The position numbers and the translations under genes were made by a program. Below are positions 51,825 through 60,931 of a stretch of 64,000 nt of DNA, piece by piece. Numbering within the stretch: the first letter of the stretch is position 1; every line of letters begins with the position of its first letter. The notes under the pieces are model-generated. The model saw nothing but the letters and a program-made list of their open reading frames with translations. It ran no database searches and was not told the origin of the DNA. Origin of the DNA: Kitasatospora sp. MAP12-44 (GTDB taxonomy: Bacteria > Actinomycetota > Actinomycetes > Streptomycetales > Streptomycetaceae); NCBI RefSeq assembly GCF_029892095.1, contig NZ_JARZAE010000004.1:7254001-7318000 (forward strand), in the 5' to 3' direction.

Positions 51825-52645
51825 GCAGCACCCGGTTCCCGTTGTTCCGCCTCGCGCTGACCCGGCGCCGGCGCATGCTGGTCTTCCTCACCGTGGGCAT
51901 GGTCCTCTTCGAGGCGCTGATGGTGCTGGTCACGCACGCCGTGCCGCCGACGCAGCTGTTCGGCGGCACGGGCGGTGGGCCGGCCGGCGCGCTCAAGGCG
52001 TTCTCCGGCTCGACCGGGGACGTCTCGCTGGCCAGCTACCCCGGGCTGCTCGGCGCCGGTCTGGTCCACCCGTTCTGGATCGCGATGCAGCTCACCGCCA
52101 TCGGATCGCTGGCCGGCGCGGCGGTCGCGGCCGACGTGGAGGGCGGCACCATCGAACTCCTGATGGTCCGCCCGGTGACCCGGATCCGGCTGCTGGCCGA
52201 GCGCACGGCGGCCCTGCTGGCCGCCACGCTGGTGCTCAACGCCGCCGCCACTCTGACGACGGCCGCCGGGATCGCGCTCTCGCCGCAGCTGCACCACGCG
52301 GTGCCGCTGCGCGGGGTGTTCGCGGCCGGGGTGCTGGGCTGGTGCTTCAGCATCTGCCTGGCCGGGCCGGCCTTGGCCGTCTCGGCCGCCGCCCGGCACC
52401 GCTCCCAGGTGATCGGCGCCACCATCGCGTTCGGCGCGGTCGGGTTCGCCGTCAACTTCATCGCGCTGGCCTGGAGTCCGGCGGCGCCGCTGCGCTTCGT
52501 CAGCCCGTTCCACTACTACACGCCCGGCGACGCCCTCGCCCACGGCACCCTCGCCTGGTTCCCGGCGGTGGTGCTGCTCGCCGTCGGAGCGGCCGGGATC
52601 GCCGCTGCCCTGCCGCTGCTGGCCCGCCGCGACCTGGCACCCTGA
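51821..52645 (+). CDS. ABC-2 type permease
   Basis: A 274-aa membrane protein with six predicted helices (for example LVFLTVGMVLFEALMVLV near residues 15-35). The GTG start overlaps the ATPase stop. The region GGTIELLMVRPVTRIRLLAERTAA is typical of ABC-2 permeases. It works with the preceding ATPase as an exporter. The stop codon falls in the first copy of a 13-bp tandem repeat. Confidence 0.85.
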   Translation: MSSTRFPLFRLALTRRRRMLVFLTVGMVLFEALMVLVTHAVPPTQLFGGTGGGPAGALKAFSGSTGDVSLASYPGLLGAGLVHPFWIAMQLTAIGSLAGAAVAADVEGGTIELLMVRPVTRIRLLAERTAALLAATLVLNAAATLTTAAGIALSPQLHHAVPLRGVFAAGVLGWCFSICLAGPALAVSAAARHRSQVIGATIAFGAVGFAVNFIALAWSPAAPLRFVSPFHYYTPGDALAHGTLAWFPAVVLLAVGAAGIAAALPLLARRDLAP

Positions 52646-52702
52646 GCCGGTGCCCTGAGCCGGTGCCCTGAGCCGGTGCCCTGAGCCGGTGCCCTGAGCC
52701 GG
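52640..52702. repeat. 13-bp tandem repeat spanning the permease stop
   Basis: Four exact copies of CCCTGAGCCGGTG and a partial fifth start inside the last codons of the permease gene and run into the gap. Confidence 0.95.
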
Positions 52703-52723
52703 CGCGCGCACGGCTGCGCGCGC
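52702..52723 (+). terminator. Hairpin after ABC exporter genes
   Basis: A 9-bp GC stem (GCGCGCGCA/TGCGCGCGC) with a 4-base loop directly follows the tandem repeat. Confidence 0.5.
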
Positions 52724-52836
52724 GCCCGGCCGCACGGGTGACAAGCGCCGGTTGCCGGACACCGGCGGACGGGAAGACTACGGTGGGAGCCGGAAGCGGC
52801 GGCAGTCGGCTGCGCCGCCGGACCAGGGGGTATGGC

Positions 52837-54981
52837 GTGGTGGATCCGCTGTCGGTCACGGCGGTCACGGGAGTCATGAGTGCGATGAGCGCCAGCATGG
52901 CCACGGAGGCGGGCAAGTTGGCCTTCGAGTCGTTCGGCGGAGCGGTGCGCCGGGTGTTCGGCCGGGAGGTGCCGGCGCCCCGCGGGGCCGAGGAACGGGC
53001 GGCCCTGGCAGCCCAGTTGGTCGAGCTGGCCGGTCAGGAGCCGGAGCGGGCAAGGGCCTTGGCGGCCTGGCTGGCCACCCAGGGCGCGGCGCCGGGTCTC
53101 GCCCACCGCGTGCCGGCGCTGCTGCCGCCCTCGGCGCGGTTCTTCACCGACCGGGCCGATCAGCTGGCCGCCCTGCAGAAGGAGGCCGCGCGCAAGGCGG
53201 ACGGGCGCACCCGCCTCGCGGTGCTGGCCGGGCCCGAGTTGATCGGCACCACCGCGCTCGCGCTGTACTTCGGGCACCGTGAGGCCGCCAGGTTCCCGGA
53301 CGGACAGCTCTATGTAGACCTGCGCGGCGGGTCGGTGGGCTCCGCGCCCGAACCGGCCACCGTGCTGCGGTACTTCCTCAGCCGGCTCGGCGTGCCCGAC
53401 GAGGAGATCCCGCCCGGCCCGGCGGACCGGACCGACCTCTACCGGACCCTGCTCGCCGACCGGCGCCTGCTGGTGGTGCTCGACCACGCCCAGTCCGCCG
53501 CCCAGGTCCTGCCGCTGATCACCACCGCCCCCGGGGTCTTCACGGTGGTCGTCGCGCGCCGTCCACTGACCGGCCTCGACGCGGTGCGCGTCCCGGTCGG
53601 GCCGCTGCCCGAGAAGGACGCCAAGCGCCTGCTGATCGACCTGGCCGGCAAGCAGGCCGTCACGGCGGCCCGAGCCGCGCTGCCCTCCGTGCTGGCCCGC
53701 TGCGCCGGTTCACCGTTCGCGCTGCAGGCCGCGGCCCAACGCCTCACGACCGGGCTCGCGCCGCGTGGCGGCGCCGGTGCGGCCGATCCGGTGGCCGACG
53801 CGATCGAGGACCTCTACCAGGACCTCGACACCGAGGCCGCCGCGCTCTACCGGCTCTGCGCGCTGCGCCCCTGGCCCGCCATCAGCGCCGATTCGGCCGC
53901 GGTGGTCGCCGGCACGGGCGCGGGGGAGGCGGCGCGACTGCTCGCCGAACTCGCCGATCGGGGCCTGCTCGAACAGACCGCGGCCGGCCGCTACCGCTAT
54001 CGGCCGGCCGTGCGGCGCCATGCCGAGGCGGCAGCCGCCAGGGTGGACGGCAAGGCGGCCTGCGACGCCGCGACCGCCGAGCTGGTCGGGTGGTATCTGC
54101 GCTTCGCTGTTCGCCACGACTACGCGGCCCTGAGCGGGCGTTGGCAGCTCGGCCCGCTCTACGCGCCGTACCGGGAGCAGGGCCCCGCCCCGGACGAGGG
54201 CGTCGGCCGGGCGCTGGCCGCGCTCGGCGAGGAGATCGGCAACCTGCTCGAAGCCGTGCGCACCGCCGAGGGGCTCGGTGAGCCGGACTTCGTCTGCCAG
54301 TTGGTCGAGGCGCTCTGGGCCTGGCAGCTGAAAGTCGGCCGGGCCGACGTCCTGCTCCCCGCCCTGCGGGCCGGTGCCCGGGCGGCCTCGCAGCTGCGCG
54401 GCCTCGACCCCCGGATGGCCGGCCGGATGCACACCCAACTCGCCCTGGGGCTGATGGACTTCCAGCACTACGAGGAGGCCGAGGTCGAGCTGATCGCGGC
54501 CGCGGAGGCCGAGCGGACGGTCGGCCATCTCCGGGGCCGGGCCACCGCCGTCGAGACGCTGGGACTGCTGCGGCTGCGGCAGTGGCGGTTCCAGCCGGCT
54601 CTCGACTGCTTCGAGGAGGCCGGCCGGATCCTCGACGGCATCCGCGAGGGCGAGGTGGGCTTCGCCGACCTGCCACGAGCCCGGGCGCTGCTGGAGCGCC
54701 ACCGCGGCCGGGCCCTGCGCGGGCTGGGCGAGTCGGCGCGAGCCGTCGAACTGCTCACCCGCGCACTGGAGTTCTTCGAGGACGGCGGGGGCAGGGAGCG
54801 GTACAACGCCGCCCGGGTGATGAGCGACCTCGCCGAGACCCACCTGCTGGCCGGCCGGCCCGCTGACGCGCTGGCGCTGATCGACCGGGCGGCGGCGATC
54901 CTCACTCTGGAGAAGGCACGGGCCCACCTGATCACCCTCGACGGGCTGCGCCTGCGCTGCCTGGCCGCCGGACAGCAGTGA
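52837..54981 (+). CDS. STAND/NB-ARC-like protein with degenerate nucleotide site and TPR-like C-terminus
   Basis: A protein of 714 aa from the GTG at 52837 (run of G ahead; a second GTG is the next codon). The N-terminal helical segment (MSAMSASMATEAGKLAFESF) is typical of actinomycete AAA/TPR proteins. The central part matches NB-ARC proteins of the AfsR group (FPDGQLYVDLRG, RRLLVVLDHAQSAAQVLPLI). The P-loop, however, reads GPELIGTT where the family has GxxGVGKT, so the Lys is missing, and the Walker B neighbour is His instead of Asn. The C-terminal 300 aa are TPR-like. It probably does not hydrolyse ATP. Its role is unknown. Confidence 0.75.
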   Translation: MVDPLSVTAVTGVMSAMSASMATEAGKLAFESFGGAVRRVFGREVPAPRGAEERAALAAQLVELAGQEPERARALAAWLATQGAAPGLAHRVPALLPPSARFFTDRADQLAALQKEAARKADGRTRLAVLAGPELIGTTALALYFGHREAARFPDGQLYVDLRGGSVGSAPEPATVLRYFLSRLGVPDEEIPPGPADRTDLYRTLLADRRLLVVLDHAQSAAQVLPLITTAPGVFTVVVARRPLTGLDAVRVPVGPLPEKDAKRLLIDLAGKQAVTAARAALPSVLARCAGSPFALQAAAQRLTTGLAPRGGAGAADPVADAIEDLYQDLDTEAAALYRLCALRPWPAISADSAAVVAGTGAGEAARLLAELADRGLLEQTAAGRYRYRPAVRRHAEAAAARVDGKAACDAATAELVGWYLRFAVRHDYAALSGRWQLGPLYAPYREQGPAPDEGVGRALAALGEEIGNLLEAVRTAEGLGEPDFVCQLVEALWAWQLKVGRADVLLPALRAGARAASQLRGLDPRMAGRMHTQLALGLMDFQHYEEAEVELIAAAEAERTVGHLRGRATAVETLGLLRLRQWRFQPALDCFEEAGRILDGIREGEVGFADLPRARALLERHRGRALRGLGESARAVELLTRALEFFEDGGGRERYNAARVMSDLAETHLLAGRPADALALIDRAAAILTLEKARAHLITLDGLRLRCLAAGQQ

Positions 54982-56745
54982 CCCGCACCAGGTCGCTGCT
55001 GTCACCGGTGCGAACGGTCAGCACCAGCCCGGGAGTTATGCTCCGCCCGGCATCCAGCCAGGCGAGCAGCGCGGCGGCGTGCGCGGCGGGGTCGGCGGCC
55101 TCGCGGTCGGCCGCCAGCCGGATCAGCGTCCCGTCGCGGTGCAGTGCGGTGCACCGGCCCGGCTCGGTGAGATAGGCGGCCAGCGAGCACGAGCGGTGCC
55201 GGGCGAGCACCTCGGCGGCCCACTCCTGCGGTCGGCCCAACCGCGGGTCGTGGGCCGGGCCGTGGCGGAAGACGAGGTCGGCCAGGGCCAGTTCGCCCGG
55301 GTCGAGGGTGTCCTCGGGCACGGCCAGCAGGCTCTCGCCGGGGCCGTCCGGCTCATAGCACGGGTCGGCGTACCGGCGGACGCTGATCTCGCTGCCGTCG
55401 TGCGCCAGTTGGGTCAGGACCCGCAGTGGCGCGGCGATCCGCGCGGGCTGGTGCGGCGGCAGCGGCAGCGGGTCGAGCAGCGCCGGACCGGCGGGTTCGG
55501 GGAGGCCGAGCAGCCGGTAGAAGAGCTCGCGCAGCAGCGCGGCGGACTTCCCCGGGTCCGAACTGGTCAGCTCCGCCGGGCCCGGCAGCGGCCGATGCTC
55601 GCCCAGAGCCCGCTCGATCTGCGGCAGCAGCGCGCCGAACGGGTCCAGCCGGGGCGCCTGCCGGACGAACGCGGCCACCGGCGAGCCGGGGTCGAGTCCG
55701 TCCAGTGGCGCCGCGCCGAGCAGCACCGGGGTGCCCAGGGCCGCCGCGTAGTAGGACACCGAGCCGAAGTCCCCGATGACGGCATCGGCGGCGATCAGCG
55801 CCTGCCGCCAGCCGTCCAGCGGATCGACCAGGGTCAGGCCGCAGCGGGCGGCGCGGTCCAGCCAGAGCCGTATCTGCCCCGGGCCGTGGCCCAGCCAGAT
55901 GTTCGGGTGCAGGACGGCGGCGAGGCGGTACTCGTCGGCGGGCAGTTCGCCGGTCAGCCGGGGGAGCAGCTGCGGGAGTACGTCGTCCTGCCCGCCGTCA
56001 CCGAACAGCGCGGTGGGGTTCCAGGTGGAGTTGAGCAGCACGAGCCGCTGTCCGCGCCGCACGCCCAGTGCGCGGCGGAAGCGTTCGCGCTGGTGGCGGG
56101 CCGCCAGGATGCGGTCGAAGCAGGGGTCGCCGCCCAGCACGGCCGCCGGTAGCGCGGCGGGACAGGCCGCCCGCAGCCGGTCGACCTGCTCGGGGTGGGA
56201 GAACACCATGGCGTCCGCGATCGGCTGACCGTCCGCTCGGAGCAGCCACGGCGGTGCGAGGCCGAACACCGGCGGCTCCGGTGTCCGGTGTCCGGTGTCC
56301 GGTGTCCGGTGTCCGGTGTCCGGTGTCCGGTGTCCGGTGTCCGGTGTCCGGTGTCCGGTGTGGCCAATCTCTTATTGTAGCCGACGCCATGCGAGAGTAC
56401 GGCCAACTCCCCCTCTATCAGGTCGAGTTGCCCCCCATAGCTGGCCGAGATGGCCAGCTCCACCGGAGTGCTGAGCACCTGCTCCCACGGCAGCACCGGC
56501 ACGCCGACCGAGGCCAGCAGCTCAGCGACCCCCGACCGGAACGGCGACGACCCCGTGCAGCTGGCCAGCAGCTGCACGCGCAGGTCGTCGCGGAACAGCG
56601 GGAGCACGTCGAGCAGCCGGGTGGCGGCCGTCACGTTGTGCACGACCAGCAGAACTCGCTTGCAGCGCCCGCGAGTAGCCCACCGGTGCGCATCCTCCCC
56701 GACCGGAACACGGACCCACTCGTCCGACCACTCGCCCACGCCCAC
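54932..56745 (-). pseudogene. GT-B-like glycosyl/glycerophosphotransferase family gene split by a 7-bp repeat
   Basis: One gene in two frames. The first 127 codons (from GTG 56745) encode VLLVVHNVTAATRLLDVLPL ... VLSHGVGYNK. The last 445 (to 54932) encode VFGLAPPWLL, FSHPEQVDRL, LHPNIWLGHGPGQI, DAVIGDFGSVSYYAAALGTP, the pattern of CDP-glycerol transferase-like GT-B proteins in streptomycetes. Between them lie about 12 copies of a 7-bp unit. At this copy number the two parts are out of frame; one more copy or two fewer would join them. It is therefore either a phase-variable gene in the OFF state or a broken one. Its 3' end overlaps the STAND gene tail to tail by 50 bases. Confidence 0.75.
56277..56361 (-). 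repeat. 7-bp tandem repeat, about 12 copies, inside a gene
   Basis: GTGTCCG is repeated 11 times exactly (56281-56357), with partial units on both sides. On the coding strand every frame reads repeating RTPDTGH, so the tract is open in all three frames and copy number alone sets the downstream frame. Confidence 0.97.
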
Positions 56746-56856
56746 CCCGCCGCTCCGTCAGAGGTATCAACCTACCGGCTCCCGCACCCGCGGGCGATCA
56801 ACCCTGGAGGGTGATTCCGGCGGAAATCCTGCGCACGGGTGGGCCGTTCGGGGAAT

Positions 56857-57354
56857 ATGGTGCATATGGATGCGAATGATGATGGGTCGGTCGAGGACTT
56901 CGAGGCCCAGGTGAGCGAGGTGCTGGCCAGCGGCGAGCGCGACGAGCTGCTGCGCCGCGCGCACCCCTACACCGGGTCGAGCACCGAGTGGGTCGACAGC
57001 CTGACCGCCTACACCGGCTACTCCGGCCTGGTGCTGGAGGAGAGCGGCTGGCGGATGCTCTTCCCCGCCCAGGTGACGCTGGAGGAGGCGCACCTGGCGC
57101 TGGCCCTGGTGCTGCGCAACCGCAGCGCCAAGGCGGGCCCGGGTGCGGCGCGCTGGGAGCAGGCCGCGGTCGCCGTCGAGGCGCTGGAGCAGGGCCAGGT
57201 CGTCCTGGACGGACAGCTCTTCAGGATCGCCCGGATCGAGCAGACGCTGCTGCTGGCCGCCCACGGTCCGCAGCCGCCGCTGCCCTCCGACCGGGTCTTC
57301 CCGGCCGCCTTCGACGAGCGCATCCCCTCCGCGGCCAGCCGGGACACCCCCTGA
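56857..57354 (+). CDS. DUF5954-like small protein
   Basis: A protein of about 165 aa with an acidic start, then a compact domain (ALALVLRNRSAKAGPGAARWEQAAVAVEALEQGQVVLDGQLFRIARIEQ) and a Pro-rich end. The RIARIE segment recalls DUF5954 proteins of streptomycetes; the assignment is tentative. The start may be 56857 or the ATG at 56866. It is divergent from the split transferase gene and convergent with the winged-helix gene 12 bases away. Confidence 0.65.
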   Translation: MVHMDANDDGSVEDFEAQVSEVLASGERDELLRRAHPYTGSSTEWVDSLTAYTGYSGLVLEESGWRMLFPAQVTLEEAHLALALVLRNRSAKAGPGAARWEQAAVAVEALEQGQVVLDGQLFRIARIEQTLLLAAHGPQPPLPSDRVFPAAFDERIPSAASRDTP

Positions 57355-57366
57355 CCCGTAGACCCG

Positions 57367-58548
57367 CTAACGCGTCAACTCCCGCTCCAGCGGCGTGCGG
57401 AAGCGCGGCGTGACCCGCACCTCGCCGAGCCAGCCGGCCAGCCGCTCGGCCTGCGCCGTCACGGCTGCCTCGGCAGCGGCCCGCTCCGGGCCCAGGTCGG
57501 CGAGCAGGCGCCAGACCAGCTCGCCGTCGGCCCGCTGCGCCCAGCCGCCCACCACCCGGCCGTTCCACCAGACGGTCGGCCCGGCATTGCCCGCGCGGTC
57601 GAAGAGCGCGGGGACGTCCTCGGGCCGCAGGTACCAGTCCCGGCCGCGCCACCCCATCACCGTCGGGTCCAGGCCCGGCAGCAGCGCGGCCCACGGCTTA
57701 CCGGCCGGCACCGGCTCGGTGTCCCCGGGCAGCACGACGCCGGGGCCGTCGGCCAGCCGCACCGGCTGCGCGTCGAGGTCGGCCAGCGCCTTGCGGGTGT
57801 CGCCGAGCGTCCAGCCCGTCCACCACTTGACGTCCTCCACGGTGGCCGGCCCGTAGGCGGCGAGCCAGCGCCGGACCACCTCGGCCTTGGCCTCGCGCAC
57901 CGGCACGTCCGGCCACTGCTCGACCGGCGCCCAGGGGTAGCTGCTGCTGGCCCAGGAGCCCCGGGGACGGCACCGCCGGACGTGGCCGTCCGAGGCCAGC
58001 AGGCGCAGCAGCCGGCTGCCGATGCTCTGCCGCGCCTCGTACGGCTTGCCCGCCGACATCAGCATCGTCTCGCGCAACTCCGGCACGTCGGCCGCGAGTT
58101 CGGCGGTGGTGGCCTCGCCCCTGGCGGCCAGAGCGGCCAGCACCCGCTGCTCGGTGCGCGCCAGGCGCGGCTCGTCCCAGTCGTCGGTGTGCTCCCGCAG
58201 GTGCTTGACCAGCGTCGCCCGCTCCTTGACCGCGATGGCCCGCGCGCTGGAGGAGCTGACGTACGGCGCGAACTCCTCGGTGACGGCGAAGATGGTGCGT
58301 CGCATGGATAGCAGCTTGACCAGCGTCACCTCCTCGTAGAGCGCCCGCTCGACCTCACCGGCCGAGGGACGGGCCAGCCGCGCGCAGGCCGTGAGGTAGA
58401 CCGTCGAGGCGTCGGTGGCGTGCAGGCCGGCCAGCGCGTCCGCGACCTCCTCCACGGTCCGGGCCGCGCGCCCGGGTGCCAGCAGGTGCCGCCGGCCGAG
58501 CCGGGCGCGGCGCTGTTCGTCACTGATGAAAGGCAGTTGACCGGTCAT
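57367..58548 (-). CDS. AlkZ/YcaQ-like winged-helix DNA-binding protein (HTH_42)
   Basis: A 393-aa member of the HTH_42 family, which includes DNA glycosylases AlkZ and YcaQ that unhook bulky or crosslinked bases. Tandem winged-helix sequence is visible (ALAARGEATTAELAADVPELRETMLMS, RLLRLLASDGHVRRCRPRG), with a C-terminal beta region (PTVWWNGRVVGGW). Where AlkZ has a catalytic Q-x-Q, this protein reads GLHATD (His43-Ala-Thr45). It may belong to a non-AlkZ clade with a different or no activity. Confidence 0.82.
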   Translation of the reverse strand: MTGQLPFISDEQRRARLGRRHLLAPGRAARTVEEVADALAGLHATDASTVYLTACARLARPSAGEVERALYEEVTLVKLLSMRRTIFAVTEEFAPYVSSSSARAIAVKERATLVKHLREHTDDWDEPRLARTEQRVLAALAARGEATTAELAADVPELRETMLMSAGKPYEARQSIGSRLLRLLASDGHVRRCRPRGSWASSSYPWAPVEQWPDVPVREAKAEVVRRWLAAYGPATVEDVKWWTGWTLGDTRKALADLDAQPVRLADGPGVVLPGDTEPVPAGKPWAALLPGLDPTVMGWRGRDWYLRPEDVPALFDRAGNAGPTVWWNGRVVGGWAQRADGELVWRLLADLGPERAAAEAAVTAQAERLAGWLGEVRVTPRFRTPLERELTR

Positions 58549-58581
58549 GGACGGAGCCTAGCCCTGCCATCGGACAGCGAA

Positions 58582-58615
58582 AGGTCCCCGCGCCCGTTTC
58601 CGGGCGCGGGGACCT
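58582..58615 (-). terminator. Terminator after idh
   Basis: A 15-bp perfect stem (58582-58596 / 58601-58615) with a TTTC loop lies 15 bases beyond the idh stop. It is the strongest hairpin in the window. Confidence 0.85.
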
Positions 58616-58629
58616 CCCCCTCACTGCTG

Positions 58630-60849
58630 TCAGCCGAGCGTCGCGATGGCCTCGTTGAAGGTCACCGACGGACGCATGGCGGCGGCCGCCTTGGCAACAT
58701 CGGGCTGGTAGTAGCCGCCGAGGTCGACCGGCGAGCCCTGGACCGCGATCAGCTCGTCGACGATGGTCCGCTCCTGCTCGGCCAGCGTCTTGGCGAGACC
58801 CGAGAAGGCCTCCGCGAGCTGCGCGTCGGCGGTCTGCTCGGCCAGCTCCTGCGCCCAGTACAGCGCGAGGTAGAAGTGGCTGCCGCGGTTGTCGATGCCG
58901 CCCAGGCGACGGCTCGGCGACTTGTCCTCCTCCAGGAAGGTGCCGGTCGCCCGGTCGAGCGTGTCGGCGAGCACCTGGGCCCGCGCGTTGCCCGTGCTCT
59001 GCGCCAGGTGCTCGAAGCTGGCCGCGAGCGCGAAGAACTCGCCCAGGCTGTCCCAGCGCAGGTAGTTCTCCTTGACCAGCTGCTGCACGTGCTTGGGCGC
59101 GGAGCCGCCGGCACCCGTCTCGAACAGGCCGCCGCCGTGGATCAGCGGAACCACCGAGAGCATCTTGGCGCTCGTGCCGAGCTCCAGGATCGGGAACAGG
59201 TCGGTCAGGTAGTCGCGCAGCACGTTGCCGGTGACCGAGATGGTGTCCTCGCCGCGGCGGATCCGCTCCAGCGAGAACGCGATGGCCGCCTCCGGCGACA
59301 TGATCTCGATCTGCAGCCCGGTGGTGTCGTGCTCGGGCAGGTACGCCTTGACCTTGGCGATCAGGTTGGCGTCGTGCGCGCGGGTCTCGTCGAGCCAGAA
59401 CACCGTCGGGTTGCCGGTGGCGCGGGCGCGGTTGACGGCGAGCTTGACCCAGTCGCGGACCGGGATGTCCTTGGTCTGGCACATCCGGAACACGTCACCG
59501 GCGGCGACCGGCTGCTCCAGGACGGTGTTGCCGGCCGCGTCGACGGCCCGCACGGTGCCGGCGACGGCGATCTCGAAGGTCTTGTCGTGGCTGCCGTACT
59601 CCTCGGCCGCCTGCGCCATCAGGCCGACATTGGGAACCGAGCCCATGGTGCTCGGGTCGTAGGCGCCGTGCGCGCGGCAGTCGTCGATGACGACCTGGTA
59701 GATGCCGGCGTAGCTGCTGTCGGGGATGACGGCCAGCGTGTCGGCCTCCTTGCCGTCCGGGCCCCACATGTGGCCGGAGGTGCGGATCATCGCCGGCATC
59801 GAGGCGTCGACGATGACGTCGCTCGGCACGTGCAGGTTGGTGATGCCGCGGTCGGAGTCGACCATCGCCAGCGCCGGGCCCTCGGCGAGCTCGGCGTCGA
59901 AGGAGGCCTTGATCTCCGCGCCCTGGGGCAGCGCGTCCAGGCCGCCGAGGATGCCGCCGAGGCCGTTGTTCGGGTTCAGGCCGGCGGCCGCGAGCACCTC
60001 GCCGTACTGGGCGAAGGTCTTCGGGAAGAAGGCGCGCACCACGTGGCCGAAGATGATCGGGTCGGAGACCTTCATCATGGTGGCCTTGAGGTGCACCGAG
60101 AACAGCACGCCCTCGGCCTTGGCACGGGCGACCTGGGCGGCGAAGAACTCGCGCAGCGCCGCGACGTGCATGACGGACGCGTCCACGACCTCGCCGGCGA
60201 GCACCGGCACCGAGGCGCGCAGCACGGTGGTGCTGCCGTCCTCGGCCACCAGCTCGATGCGCAGCGTGCCGTCCTCGGCGATCACCGTGGACTTCTCGGT
60301 GGAGCGGAAGTCGTCGGCGGTCATGTGCGCGACGTTGGTCTTCGACTCGGCCGTCCAGGCGCCCATCCGGTGCGGGTGCTTCTTGGCGTAGTTCTTGACC
60401 GAGGCGGGCGCGCGGCGGTCGGAGTTGCCCTCGCGCAGGACCGGGTTGACGGCGCTGCCCTTGACCTTGTCGTACCGGGCGCGGACGTCGCGCTCGTCGT
60501 CGGAGGTCGGCTCGTCCGGGTAGTCCGGCAGCGCGTAGCCCTGCTGCTGCAGCTCGGCGATCGCGGCCTTGAGCTGCGGGATCGAGGCCGAGACGTTCGG
60601 CAGCTTGATGATGTTGGCGCTGGGGGTCTTGGCAAGCTCGCCGAGCTCGGCGAGGGCGTCGTGGACGCGCTGGCCTTCCGCGAGACGCTCCGGGAAGCTC
60701 GCGATGATCCGCCCGGCCAGGGAGATGTCACGCGTCTCCACGCGGACGCCCGCTGTCGAGGCGTAGGCCTGGATGACCGGCAGGAACGAATACGTTGCCA
60801 GGGCCGGGGCCTCGTCAGTGTGCGTATAGATGATGGTCGAGTCAGTCAC
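58630..60849 (-). CDS. idh: NADP-dependent isocitrate dehydrogenase, monomeric
   Basis: A 739-aa monomeric-type isocitrate dehydrogenase of the TCA cycle (isocitrate + NADP to 2-oxoglutarate, CO2 and NADPH). It is recognised from IIYTHTDEAPALATYSFLP at the start, NVSASIPQLKAAI, NSDRRAP, YAKKHPHRMG, SDRGITNLHVPSDVI and LDNRGSHFYLALYW-like sequence at the end. The GTG at 60849 has GGAG eight bases ahead and gives the family N-terminus. It is intact, transcribed alone, and flanked by a palindrome upstream and a strong terminator downstream. Confidence 0.96.
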   Translation of the reverse strand: MTDSTIIYTHTDEAPALATYSFLPVIQAYASTAGVRVETRDISLAGRIIASFPERLAEGQRVHDALAELGELAKTPSANIIKLPNVSASIPQLKAAIAELQQQGYALPDYPDEPTSDDERDVRARYDKVKGSAVNPVLREGNSDRRAPASVKNYAKKHPHRMGAWTAESKTNVAHMTADDFRSTEKSTVIAEDGTLRIELVAEDGSTTVLRASVPVLAGEVVDASVMHVAALREFFAAQVARAKAEGVLFSVHLKATMMKVSDPIIFGHVVRAFFPKTFAQYGEVLAAAGLNPNNGLGGILGGLDALPQGAEIKASFDAELAEGPALAMVDSDRGITNLHVPSDVIVDASMPAMIRTSGHMWGPDGKEADTLAVIPDSSYAGIYQVVIDDCRAHGAYDPSTMGSVPNVGLMAQAAEEYGSHDKTFEIAVAGTVRAVDAAGNTVLEQPVAAGDVFRMCQTKDIPVRDWVKLAVNRARATGNPTVFWLDETRAHDANLIAKVKAYLPEHDTTGLQIEIMSPEAAIAFSLERIRRGEDTISVTGNVLRDYLTDLFPILELGTSAKMLSVVPLIHGGGLFETGAGGSAPKHVQQLVKENYLRWDSLGEFFALAASFEHLAQSTGNARAQVLADTLDRATGTFLEEDKSPSRRLGGIDNRGSHFYLALYWAQELAEQTADAQLAEAFSGLAKTLAEQERTIVDELIAVQGSPVDLGGYYQPDVAKAAAAMRPSVTFNEAIATLG

Positions 60850-60876
60850 CGCATACTCCGCTTCACGTCTACAACG

Positions 60877-60890
60877 TCTTGATGTCAAGA
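60877..60890. promoter_or_regulatory. Palindrome upstream of idh
   Basis: TCTTGATGTCAAGA has 6-bp arms around a 2-base centre and lies 28 bases before the idh start. On the idh strand it overlaps a -35-like TTGACA, so it is a candidate operator/promoter element. Confidence 0.45.
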
Positions 60891-60931
60891 TATCTCGTCC
60901 TGGGCCCTCCCCGACACCAACCCCCCCGGGG

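Noticed and set aside
56277..56361. CRISPR array
   Set aside because: The units are 7 bp with no spacers; this is a simple tandem repeat. None of the other repeats has spacer structure either.
58420..60882. 820-codon open frame antisense to idh
   Set aside because: idh is unambiguous on the minus strand; this frame has shadow-type composition.
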